This document shows positions 7,539 through 14,715 of a stretch of DNA of 20,952 nucleotides, in pieces. Location: contig CAYUKK010000214.1 of NCBI GenBank assembly GCA_964445305.1, positions 1-20,952 of the forward strand, written 5' to 3'. Each line of letters begins with the position of its first letter. Positions within the stretch are counted from its first letter, which is position 1. The translations under genes were made by a program, and so were the position numbers. Below the pieces are notes generated by a model. That model was not told the DNA's origin and did not search any database. It worked only from the letters and a program-made list of their open reading frames with translations. Source of the DNA: CAYUKK01 sp964445305. Lineage in GTDB: Bacteria; Acidobacteriota; Aminicenantia; Aminicenantales; UBA8522.

Positions 7539-7568
7539 CTGATATGAAGCCACTAAATAAAATGACAA
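7539..7568 (-). promoter_or_regulatory. Possible promoter reading into the structured element
   Basis: On the minus strand TTGTCA (7563-7568), an 18-bp spacer and TATCAG (7539-7544) match a sigma-70 promoter at 5/6 and 4/6. A start near 7532 would put the cloverleaf-like element at the 5' end of the transcript. Confidence 0.3.
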
Positions 7569-7579
7569 CCTCCATTAAA

Positions 7580-7609
7580 TTGACAAGAAATGGCCGTTCT
7601 GTTAAGAAT
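7580..7609 (+). promoter_or_regulatory. Probable promoter of tRNA-Pro
   Basis: Consensus TTGACA (7580-7585), an 18-bp spacer and AAGAAT (7604-7609) lie about 40 bp upstream of the tRNA, at a suitable distance. Confidence 0.45.
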
Positions 7610-7647
7610 GGGAACGGTCCTCCGAGAGGTCCTTCTTCATTTTACAA

Positions 7648-7722
7648 CGGGGAGTGGCGCAGCCTGGTTAGCGCGCCTGCCTTGGGAGCAGGAGGTCGTC
7701 GGTTCAAATCCGATCTCCCCGA
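7648..7722 (+). tRNA. tRNA-Pro (anticodon TGG)
   Basis: A complete cloverleaf can be drawn. The acceptor CGGGGAG (7648-7654) pairs with CTCCCCG (7715-7721) and the discriminator is A7722. The D arm is GCGC/GCGC, the anticodon stem CCTGC/GCAGG with loop CTTGGGA giving TGG, and the T arm GTCGG-TTCAAAT-CCGAT. The 3' CCA is not encoded and must be added by the CCA-adding enzyme. Confidence 0.97.
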
Positions 7723-7755
7723 TTTTCTCGATTCCGAGCATGGATTCCCGGCTGA

Positions 7756-7764
7756 TGATATAAT
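7756..7764 (+). promoter_or_regulatory. Extended -10 promoter of tRNA-Arg
   Basis: TGA-TATAAT is a perfect -10 hexamer with an extended -10 TGN and no clear -35. It is followed by a TGACAG/CTGTCA hairpin (7773-7791) between the start site and the tRNA at 7813. Confidence 0.5.
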
Positions 7765-7812
7765 AATTCGGGTGACAGAAAAAAGCTGTCATCAATATTC
7801 TTAAAGGAAAGA

Positions 7813-7886
7813 GCGCCTGTAGCTCAGCTGGACAGAGCAGCTGCCTTCTAAGCAGCGGGTCGGGGGTTCGAGTCCCTCCAGGCGCG
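7813..7886 (+). tRNA. tRNA-Arg (anticodon TCT)
   Basis: The acceptor GCGCCTG (7813-7819) pairs with CAGGCGC (7879-7885) and the discriminator is G7886. The anticodon stem GCTGC/GCAGC holds loop CTTCTAA, giving anticodon TCT for AGA. The T loop is TTCGAGT. CCA is not encoded. Its 3' end lies 10 bp from the converging mutL stop codon. Confidence 0.97.
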
Positions 7887-7896
7887 CTACCTCCCT

Positions 7897-9609
7897 CTAT
7901 GTCGTCCGCTTGAGCCCTCTTTCAATCTGGCTTTTGTCGAGTCTCAAAAGGACGGGCCGGCCGTGAGGACACAGGGAGGGGTTCGAGGTCCTAAAAAGTT
8001 CCTCAACCAGATAATCCATTTTTTCGCGGTTAAGAGTTTGGCCAGCCTTGACGGCTGTCCGGCAGGCCAGCGTGGCCAGGGCTTTCTCTCGCTTCGGCAA
8101 CGCTTCCTCTCCCTCTATCGCCTCGAGAAGAGCAAGCAAGGTCTCTTTCGCTTCTTCTTCTTCAAAAATATCAGGGAAAGACTGGAGGGCGTAGGACCTT
8201 CCTCCCATGGCTTCTACTCTAAATCCCATCGATTCCAGGAACTCTCGGTTATCCTCAAAGCTCAGCTCTTGGGATGGGGAAAGGTCGAAGAGGACGGGAA
8301 TGAGAGGTGCTCTCTCCGGCCACCTTTTTTCGGCATCGACGGCCCTGTATCTTTCGAAAAGGACGCGCTCATGGGCATTGTGCTGGTCAATGATGAGAAG
8401 CCCTTCCGGGGCGGCGGCTATGATATAGGAATCAAGGTACTGCCCGAGGACGCGGGGTCCGGCTGGCGCGCCTTCCTCCCTGGCACTAAAAAGCTCTCCC
8501 GTTTCTCGTCCATCCCTCTCTCTGGCCTCTTCGTAAATACCTGGTGAGACCGATTCCTCAACCCGAGGATGAGCAAGAGGCCCCCTCGAAATCGGATAGA
8601 TTTCCTTTACTCCCTTTTGCTGAAGCAATGAACTTTCGACAGCCCTGAGCAGGAGATAAAAAACAAACTGGCTGTCGCGGAACCTGACCTCAGCCTTGGC
8701 AGGATGGACATTGACGTCGACATCACTCGCGGGAATGGAAAGAAAAAGATAAGCTTCAGGGTAAGAATCCTTTTCCAGGTAACCTCGATAGGCCTGCTGG
8801 AGGGCTGCCTGGAGGAGCCGGTCCTTGACAAGGCGACCGTTGACGAAAAAAAGCTGGTGCGCTCTATCCGGACGCCCCGAAGGCGGCCGGGAGGCATAGC
8901 CGTAGATGAGGTGAGCCCCCTCCCGAAAATCCACCTCCACCAGCCTATGAAGCGCCTCTTTCCCAAAAAGCTGGAAAAGCCTCTCGGCCACGCTTCCCAC
9001 AGCTGGACAATTGAGGACTTCACGCTGGCCGTGGACTACCAGAAACCGGACCCCCGGATAGGCCAGAGCCATCGCCGTCATCCACCGAAGGATGAGAGCT
9101 GCCTCGGCCTTGTCCGATCGAAGGAATTTCCGTCTGGCTGGTAAATTGAAAAAGAGGTCTCGCACCTCCACCCTGGTGCCCCGGGGAAAGGCGATATCCT
9201 GAACGGAAATAAGCTCTCCCCCCTTCCGCTCGACCTGAGTGCCGATTTCTCCCTGGCCGTCAAAAGTTTTCAGGACGAGATGGGAAACTGCCGCGATGGA
9301 GGCCAGGGCTTCCCCCCTGAACCCAAGGGTGGAAATCCTCAACAGGTCCGAAGCGGTCGAAATCTTGCTCGTGGCATGCCTTTCCAGACAGAGCGCCGCA
9401 TCCTCCCGGCTCATCCCGGAGCCGTTATCGTGAACGCGGATGGATTTCTTCCCGCCATCCTGAATCTCGACCACAATTTCGGTAGCTCCAGCATCGAGCG
9501 AGTTTTCAACCAGCTCCTTAACCGCCGAGAAAGGTCTCTCGATGACTTCGCCAGCGGCGATTTTCCTAGAAACCTCCTCGGGAAGAAGAGAGATTTTCTG
9601 CACCGACAT
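7897..9609 (-). CDS. mutL: DNA mismatch repair protein MutL (endonuclease type)
   Basis: The 570-residue protein has an N-terminal GHKL ATPase with ELVENSLDA (32-40), DNGSG (61-65) and TLGFRGEAL (94-102). A transducer domain contains FFVNGR and VDVNVHPAK. A variable linker (about 335-385) is followed by the C-terminal dimerisation and endonuclease domain. That domain carries the metal-site motif as DQHNAHERVLFE (408-419), ACR (515-517) and CPHGRP (547-552), which are the conserved zinc-site motifs of nicking MutL proteins. Asn replaces the usual Ala of DQHA. It links MutS mismatch recognition to strand incision. No mutS or mutH is visible here. Last gene of the operon, starting 9 nt after mtaB. 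Confidence 0.96.
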   Translation of the reverse strand: MSVQKISLLPEEVSRKIAAGEVIERPFSAVKELVENSLDAGATEIVVEIQDGGKKSIRVHDNGSGMSREDAALCLERHATSKISTASDLLRISTLGFRGEALASIAAVSHLVLKTFDGQGEIGTQVERKGGELISVQDIAFPRGTRVEVRDLFFNLPARRKFLRSDKAEAALILRWMTAMALAYPGVRFLVVHGQREVLNCPAVGSVAERLFQLFGKEALHRLVEVDFREGAHLIYGYASRPPSGRPDRAHQLFFVNGRLVKDRLLQAALQQAYRGYLEKDSYPEAYLFLSIPASDVDVNVHPAKAEVRFRDSQFVFYLLLRAVESSLLQQKGVKEIYPISRGPLAHPRVEESVSPGIYEEARERDGRETGELFSAREEGAPAGPRVLGQYLDSYIIAAAPEGLLIIDQHNAHERVLFERYRAVDAEKRWPERAPLIPVLFDLSPSQELSFEDNREFLESMGFRVEAMGGRSYALQSFPDIFEEEEAKETLLALLEAIEGEEALPKREKALATLACRTAVKAGQTLNREKMDYLVEELFRTSNPSLCPHGRPVLLRLDKSQIERGLKRTT

Positions 9610-9618
9610 TCCCCTTTT

Positions 9619-10863
9619 TCAGCCGCTGACCTCCTCTTGCACGACGCCTGAACCGATGCCCGTAATCCTCACTCTGACTGCTTGCCCGGGGGCCTGGCCG
9701 GATGCGGGGCAGCGGACTTTCAAATAATTGCCCGTGAGAACTTCCGCCTCTCCCTCAGCTTTCCGGATGACGATTCCCTCGAGCTCGCGGCCGAGGAATT
9801 TAGCGTAGAATACCTGGCGTTTAGCCTGAGACAGATTCCTTAACCGGGCCGACCTCGCTTTCTTCATTTTTTCCGGAACCTGGGGCCAGTGCGCCGCCGC
9901 TGTCCCGGGCCGTGGCGAATAAGAAAAAACGTGAAGATAGGCCAACGGCGAGCGAGCCAGGAAAGCGTAGGCGGCCTCGAAATCCTCCTCAGTTTCTCCG
10001 GGAAACCCAACGAGGATATCCGCTCCGACCGCCGCTTCGGGCGACTTCTGACAGAGGAAGGAAAGAATTGTCTCATAATCTTCCACTCTTGCTCTCCGAC
10101 CCATCCGAGCCAGCATCCTATCCGAAGCATGCTGCAGGGAAATATGGAAGTGGGGACAGATTTTTGGGTTGACGGTAAGGAAATCGAGGAGCTCTTCCTC
10201 CAGGAGCGTCGGGTCAAGAGAGCTCAGCCGGATACGTCCCAATCCCTCCACGCCAATCAATTCTCGAAGGAGCTCGAGCAAGGAGCGGGGCGGGTTCAAA
10301 TCGCGGCCATAGGAGGAAAGGTGAATGCCGCAGACGACGATTTCGCGAAAACCCTGCTCGATGAGCCGCCTCGATTGGTCGAGGACGCCTCTAAGCTCCA
10401 GACTCCGGCTTCTCCCCCTCACCCGAGGAATGACACAGAATGTGCAGTGACCGTCACAGCCATCCTGGACCTTGAGCAAGGCCCGGGAGCGCAGCGGTTG
10501 ATAGCTTTTCTCTGGTCGCTCGGGCAGGCCGGCCATCACTTTTTGGGCCAGAGATTCTTTCTCCCGGTTGCTGAGGACCAGCCAGGCCCGGCTGTTTTTT
10601 TCAAATGCCTGCCTCTCCGCTTCCACGGCGCACCCGGTCAAGACGAGCCTGGCCCGTGGATTCTGGCGTTCGATGCGGCGGATGAACTTTCGTCCTTCCC
10701 GGTCAGCTTGGCTCGTCAGGGTGCAGGTATTGACGATGACGATATCAGCCCGCTCCGGGCTCTTCTCCAACTCGAGGCCGTGCCGCTCGAAGATTTCCGC
10801 CCAGGCGAACGCCTCCGCCTGGTTCACCCGGCAACCAAAATTTTGGATGGCGAAGGAAGTCAT
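9619..10863 (-). CDS. mtaB: tRNA t6A37 methylthiotransferase MtaB
   Basis: The 414-residue protein has the MiaB/RimO/MtaB architecture. The UPF0004 domain has three cluster cysteines (C11, C47, C78). The radical-SAM domain has C136-xxx-C140-xx-C143, and a TRAM domain lies at the C-terminus (about 350-408). The opening FGCRVNQAE and the NTCTLTSQAD segment fit the MtaB (YqeV) branch better than MiaB or RimO. It converts t6A37 to ms2t6A37 in ANN-decoding tRNAs using SAM and two Fe-S clusters. Its ATG overlaps the purE stop as ATGA, so the two are translationally coupled. Subfamily choice is from sequence pattern; a phylogeny would settle it. Confidence 0.88.
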   Translation of the reverse strand: MTSFAIQNFGCRVNQAEAFAWAEIFERHGLELEKSPERADIVIVNTCTLTSQADREGRKFIRRIERQNPRARLVLTGCAVEAERQAFEKNSRAWLVLSNREKESLAQKVMAGLPERPEKSYQPLRSRALLKVQDGCDGHCTFCVIPRVRGRSRSLELRGVLDQSRRLIEQGFREIVVCGIHLSSYGRDLNPPRSLLELLRELIGVEGLGRIRLSSLDPTLLEEELLDFLTVNPKICPHFHISLQHASDRMLARMGRRARVEDYETILSFLCQKSPEAAVGADILVGFPGETEEDFEAAYAFLARSPLAYLHVFSYSPRPGTAAAHWPQVPEKMKKARSARLRNLSQAKRQVFYAKFLGRELEGIVIRKAEGEAEVLTGNYLKVRCPASGQAPGQAVRVRITGIGSGVVQEEVSG

Positions 10864-11351
10864 TTGCCTCGCTGAAGCTTCTTCGAAGCCTCCTCCACCT
10901 GGGCCGCCAGCTTAGCCCGGTAATCCTTAAGCTTTCTTTTCAGGCGCGGGTTCCTCAAGCTGAGAATGGCCATGGCCAGGAGCGCGGCGTTGGCCGCACC
11001 GGACTTGCCCAGCCCCATGGTGGCCACAGGAATGCCCTTGGGCATTTGCACGGTGGAGAGGAGCGCATCCAACCCGCCGAGGCCCGGGCTTTCCACCGGC
11101 ACCCCGATTACAGGGAGTGTCGTATGCGCGGCGACAAAACCAGCCAGATGGGCAGCCTTGCCGGCGACAGCGATAAAAACCTGCGTCCCCTCTCTTTCCA
11201 GACCGGCGACGAGCTTTCGCGTCCGCTCGGGTGAGCGATGCGCTGACGTCACCTCAACCCGGCAGGAAACGCCAAAGCTCGCCAGAAGGTCCACCGCCTC
11301 TCGAACGATATCATAATCCGACTCGCTCCCGATAAAAATGGCTACGTCCAT
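10860..11351 (-). CDS. purE: N5-carboxyaminoimidazole ribonucleotide mutase, PurE class I
   Basis: The 163-residue protein has the PurE motifs GSESD (8-12), SAHRSP (36-41), a substrate-loop segment AGKAAHLAG (63-71, family usually AAHLPG) and TVQMPKGIPVAT (100-111). It interconverts N5-CAIR and CAIR in purine synthesis in the cytoplasm. Class I enzymes need PurK to make N5-CAIR, and no purK is in the window. The ribosome binding site AGGAGGAAGG is strong. A 10-bp tandem duplication separates it from purD. Confidence 0.94.
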   Translation of the reverse strand: MDVAIFIGSESDYDIVREAVDLLASFGVSCRVEVTSAHRSPERTRKLVAGLEREGTQVFIAVAGKAAHLAGFVAAHTTLPVIGVPVESPGLGGLDALLSTVQMPKGIPVATMGLGKSGAANAALLAMAILSLRNPRLKRKLKDYRAKLAAQVEEASKKLQRGK

Positions 11352-11369
11352 CCTTCCTCCTATCTCATG

Positions 11370-12638
11370 CTATCTCATGATCCCGATATCCCTTCGGAAG
11401 TGCATCCCCTCGAAGGAAATGGCGGCAATCGCGGCGTAGATATTCTCCATCGTCTGGGCGAGGGTTTTTTCAGAAGCGCAGACATTGAGGACTCGACCCC
11501 CGTTGGTGAAATATTCATCGCCCTGGTATTTTGTCCCGGCGTGAAAGATGACGATGCCCGGCATCCTGGATACCTCTTTAAGACCGTGGATGAGTTTGCC
11601 CTTTTCGTAGGCCAGGGGATAGCCTCCCGAGGCCAGGACAACGCAACCGGCTGCCCGGTCGCTCCACTTGACTTCGGATTGCAAAGCGTCGCCCTCCAAA
11701 GAATGGAGGAGGAGCTCGACAAGGTCCGACTCGAGTCGGAGCATCTGGACTTGCGTTTCCGGGTCGCCGAACCGACAGTTGTACTCGAGTACTTTCGGCC
11801 CTTCCTCAGTCAACATGAGACCGACATAGAGGACTCCCCGGTAGGGTCGACCCTCTTCCCGCAGCCGGTTAATGGTCGGAAAGACGATTCGCTCGATGAT
11901 TTCCGAAAAGAGCTTGGGCGTAATAAAGGGGGATGGCGAGATGGCGCCCATGCCTCCGGTGTTCGGCCCTTTATCTCCATCGTAGACCGCTTTATGGTCC
12001 ATGGTCGTCACCAAGGGCTGGACTTTTGTTCCATCCGAGATGACGATGAAGGAGACTTCCTTGCCGTTTAAGAACTCTTCAATGACAATCCTCGTGCCGG
12101 CCTCCCCGAACTGCTTCTTCGTCATCATGCTGTCGACCACTTCTTCAGCCCGCCGTTTGCTGGGACAGACAATGGCGCCCTTGCCGGCGGCCAGCCCATC
12201 CGCTTTGATGACCAAGGGGAAGAAAAATTCACCCGATTTAAGAACCCGCAGGGCCTGGGCTGGTGATTCCGCGACCTTAAACCTGGCCGTCGGGATGCGG
12301 TGCCGCTCCATGAACTGCTTGGCAAAAATCTTGCTTCCCTCAAGCTCGGCCGCCTTTTTATGGGGCCCAAAAATACGCAGGCCGGACTTTTCGAATTCAT
12401 CGACGATTCCCAGGGTAAGGGGAAGCTCAGGTCCGACGATGGTCAAATCGATTTTCTTTTCTTGAGCGAATTGAACCAAAGCCGTAATGTCCGATTCGGC
12501 AATGCTGACATTCTCGGCCAGGCTCAACGTGCCGCCGTTGCCAGGGGCGCAGTATATTTTTTCGACGAGCGGACTCTGGGCTACCTTCCAGGTGAGGGCG
12601 TGCTCCCTTCCTCCAGAGCCGACAATCAGGATTTGCAT
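11370..12638 (-). CDS. purD: Phosphoribosylamine-glycine ligase PurD (GAR synthetase)
   Basis: The 422-residue protein has normal length for PurD. It has the N-terminal Rossmann motif GSGGREHA (7-14), ATP-grasp region IKADGLAAGKG (144-154), GPNTGGMGA (224-232) and the metal/ATP segment EYNCRFGDPETQ (285-296). It ligates glycine to 5-phosphoribosylamine using ATP, the second step of purine synthesis. I chose the ATG at 12636-12638 because the protein alignment starts there and GGGAGGA lies upstream; the frame stays open to 12848, but that overlaps the preceding gene. Glycine for this step could come from the SHMT homologue upstream. Confidence 0.96.
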   Translation of the reverse strand: MQILIVGSGGREHALTWKVAQSPLVEKIYCAPGNGGTLSLAENVSIAESDITALVQFAQEKKIDLTIVGPELPLTLGIVDEFEKSGLRIFGPHKKAAELEGSKIFAKQFMERHRIPTARFKVAESPAQALRVLKSGEFFFPLVIKADGLAAGKGAIVCPSKRRAEEVVDSMMTKKQFGEAGTRIVIEEFLNGKEVSFIVISDGTKVQPLVTTMDHKAVYDGDKGPNTGGMGAISPSPFITPKLFSEIIERIVFPTINRLREEGRPYRGVLYVGLMLTEEGPKVLEYNCRFGDPETQVQMLRLESDLVELLLHSLEGDALQSEVKWSDRAAGCVVLASGGYPLAYEKGKLIHGLKEVSRMPGIVIFHAGTKYQGDEYFTNGGRVLNVCASEKTLAQTMENIYAAIAAISFEGMHFRRDIGIMR

Positions 12639-12668
12639 CGCCAAATTCCTCCCTCGGTTTTTTTCCCC

Positions 12669-12697
12669 ATTCTGACAAAAACGGGTTCGGCCGTCAA
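12669..12697 (-). promoter_or_regulatory. Possible internal promoter before purD
   Basis: On the minus strand TTGACG (12692-12697), a 17-bp spacer and CAGAAT (12669-12674) match a sigma-70 promoter at 5/6 and 4/6. They lie in the 89-bp gap between the SHMT homologue and purD, the longest gap in this operon. Confidence 0.4.
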
Positions 12698-12727
12698 ATG
12701 GGAGGGCGCTGGGATGACCGGCCTCGA

Positions 12728-14173
12728 TCAGTTGCTCTCGCTGGCCCGCCCGAGAGCCTCGGCCAGCTCCTCGATAAATCCCGGCCGAGGGAAGATGCTC
12801 TTCAGGATGCGGGCAGCCACGGGAATAGCTTCCTCGGCAGGAAGGCAAAACTTCATATCCAGAAAATTCTGGCGAAATCTCTTCACTTCGTCCTTAACTT
12901 TACGGTCACGGAGGATTACTTCGGCCATGAACCCGGCCAGAACGTCAAAGTCCTTCTCCTCCATGCCAAATCGAGTCATCTCTTGGACGCCCAAGCGGAT
13001 GCCACTCGAATCGAGGAATGTCTCGTCATCCGGCAACGCCTGGTAGTTGGCAATGATGTTATTCTCTTCCAGCCGTCGCGCTATAACCTGGGCCGGTCCG
13101 AACTTCCGAACCCGAATGACAACCTGGTGGGTCTCGGTAAAGCTGTCCCTTTCTTCCCCCTCGACAGGTATCCCGTGGGCGCGAAGGGACCGGGCAAAGG
13201 ACTTGGCGTTTTGCTTGACCCGAGCCTGATATTCCTCCCGAAATGCGTTCATCTCGTAAGTGGCGAGAAGAAGAGCCAGGAGCGTCCCGAGATGATGGTT
13301 GCTTGTCGAGCCGGGGAAGGCTCGACTCTTGACGTCCAGCCACAGGTTTCGCAACGGCGAGCCGGCAGGAAAATTTCCAGCCACGACGCCTCGCTGAGGG
13401 CCAAAGAAGGTCTTATGGGTACTTCCCGTGACGATGTCGGCACCCTCCTCAAAAGGCTCCTGGAAGGCGCCGTAAAGCCCGAGGACATGAGCCATATCGT
13501 ACATAAGGACAGGTTTCTCCGGCCAGTCTTTGACGCAAGCCGCTACGAACTCGACGGGCTCGGGATAGAGAAACATGCTCTTCCCGAAGATGACAAGCTC
13601 CGGCCGGTGTTCATCCAGGAGCTCGGCCAGCCTTTTTAAATCTGTTCGATACGGGTTTTCTGCCGCCACCGGAAAGTTGACCACTCGCTCTTTGCCTGTC
13701 GCCGGGTCCTCTTCGACAAAATTGAACAGGGCGCCCATCGGCTGGGAGCTAAGATGACCGCCTTTGGTAAGGTCATTGTTCAGGACCAGGCGAAGCCGGC
13801 GCGCCGGCTCTCCCGGTTGGCGATTCCGGTTGATGAACCGAACCATGGCTTTGAACACCACCTCGTTGGCCATCTGCCCGCTGATCGGCCGCAGCTCGAC
13901 GTTGGAGCAGCGAAAGAACTGGCCGAGTTCCTTCTGGGCCTCGATCTCGACATCACGGATGAAATCCGTCCCCTGATAAAAGTAAACCTCTTCGCCCTTC
14001 ATCGTCCGGTGTTCCGCGTAACGGCCTGCCGGGTCCGATATTTCGCACAGCTTGACGAGAAGAGAAGGCGTCGTCTCGGACGGAATGAGGTTGAAGGATT
14101 CGGCTTGACGCCAGCGGTTGTTCGCCTCGATTTTGGCAGCTAAGTTCAGGATTTTTTCAGTCAATGAGGCCAT
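12728..14173 (-). CDS. Divergent serine hydroxymethyltransferase family protein
   Basis: The 481-residue PLP enzyme belongs to the SHMT branch. The Schiff-base lysine is K254 in STHKTFFGPQRG, with DMAH (226-229), GGHL (138-141), Y52/E54 in GRYAEH and R393 in SGIRLGVQE. These correspond to the PLP lysine, cofactor Asp/His, catalytic Tyr/Glu and carboxylate-binding Arg of classical GlyA. Around them it differs: SFNLIPSE instead of ELIASEN, an insertion before FYQG where YYGG is expected, and SSQPMG instead of THGSP after GGHL. The likely reaction is serine to glycine with one-carbon transfer. The preferred carrier or aldol substrate may differ. Position between rpiB and purD supports a one-carbon role. 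Strong ribosome binding site AGAGGAG. Confidence 0.75.
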   Translation of the reverse strand: MASLTEKILNLAAKIEANNRWRQAESFNLIPSETTPSLLVKLCEISDPAGRYAEHRTMKGEEVYFYQGTDFIRDVEIEAQKELGQFFRCSNVELRPISGQMANEVVFKAMVRFINRNRQPGEPARRLRLVLNNDLTKGGHLSSQPMGALFNFVEEDPATGKERVVNFPVAAENPYRTDLKRLAELLDEHRPELVIFGKSMFLYPEPVEFVAACVKDWPEKPVLMYDMAHVLGLYGAFQEPFEEGADIVTGSTHKTFFGPQRGVVAGNFPAGSPLRNLWLDVKSRAFPGSTSNHHLGTLLALLLATYEMNAFREEYQARVKQNAKSFARSLRAHGIPVEGEERDSFTETHQVVIRVRKFGPAQVIARRLEENNIIANYQALPDDETFLDSSGIRLGVQEMTRFGMEEKDFDVLAGFMAEVILRDRKVKDEVKRFRQNFLDMKFCLPAEEAIPVAARILKSIFPRPGFIEELAEALGRASESN

Positions 14174-14217
14174 CTTTTCTTCTCCTCTTCTTTAGACATC
14201 TTTCCCGGGTCTATCCC

Positions 14218-14667
14218 TCAACGGAACTTTTTTTTCTCGAGTTCAGAAATCTTGTCCACCCGCCTGGCGTGGCGGCCGCCCTCGAAAGGGGAGTCGAGCC
14301 AGGAAGCGACGATTTCGATAGCCCGGGCCAGTTCGAGGACCCGACCGCCAAGGCATAGGCAGTTCGCATCATTGTGCTTGCGACTGATTTCGGCGGTATA
14401 GAGGTCCCAGCAAACGGCGGCCCGAATGCCCTTGAACTTGTTGGCCACGATGGACATCCCTATCCCCGTGCCGCAGAACAGGATGGCGCGGTCGCATTCT
14501 CCAGCCACAACACTTTCCATAGCCTGAATACCAAAGTCAACGTAATCGACGGTCTCGCCTGCGCTGCTACCGAAGTCGCGATAGGCTAAGCCCCTTTGCT
14601 CCAGGAAAAGCCGAACCCCCTCTTTGAGTTCATAACCTGCGTGGTCGGAAGCGAGAGCGATGGTCAT
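14218..14667 (-). CDS. rpiB: Ribose-5-phosphate isomerase B
   Basis: The 149-residue protein matches RpiB: SDHAG (7-11), catalytic Cys in CGTGIGMS (65-72), and SRKHNDANCLCLGGR (95-109) with the catalytic His region. It interconverts ribose 5-phosphate and ribulose 5-phosphate in the cytoplasm, feeding PRPP and so the purine genes downstream. RpiB followed by SHMT is a widespread bacterial gene pairing. The stop lies 44 nt before the SHMT-family start. Confidence 0.95.
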   Translation of the reverse strand: MTIALASDHAGYELKEGVRLFLEQRGLAYRDFGSSAGETVDYVDFGIQAMESVVAGECDRAILFCGTGIGMSIVANKFKGIRAAVCWDLYTAEISRKHNDANCLCLGGRVLELARAIEIVASWLDSPFEGGRHARRVDKISELEKKKFR

Positions 14668-14715
14668 TCCTCTCCTCCTGCCAGGGGATATCGCGTTAGA
14701 CCAGAAATTCCCTTC

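Noticed and set aside
7305..7804. Two plus-strand open frames (7305-7523 and 7520-7804) upstream of and across tRNA-Pro
   Set aside because: The second runs through the tRNA gene and the first covers the hairpin series. Neither has a ribosome binding site or a recognisable product, so the region is treated as non-coding.
9889..10875. 328-codon plus-strand open frame opposite mtaB
   Set aside because: It is fully antisense to a gene with intact radical-SAM motifs. Its translation has no recognisable domain and it has no promoter or ribosome binding site I can see.
12639..12848. Upstream extension of purD to 12848
   Set aside because: It would overlap the 3' end of the SHMT-family gene, and PurD homology with a good ribosome binding site begins at 12638.
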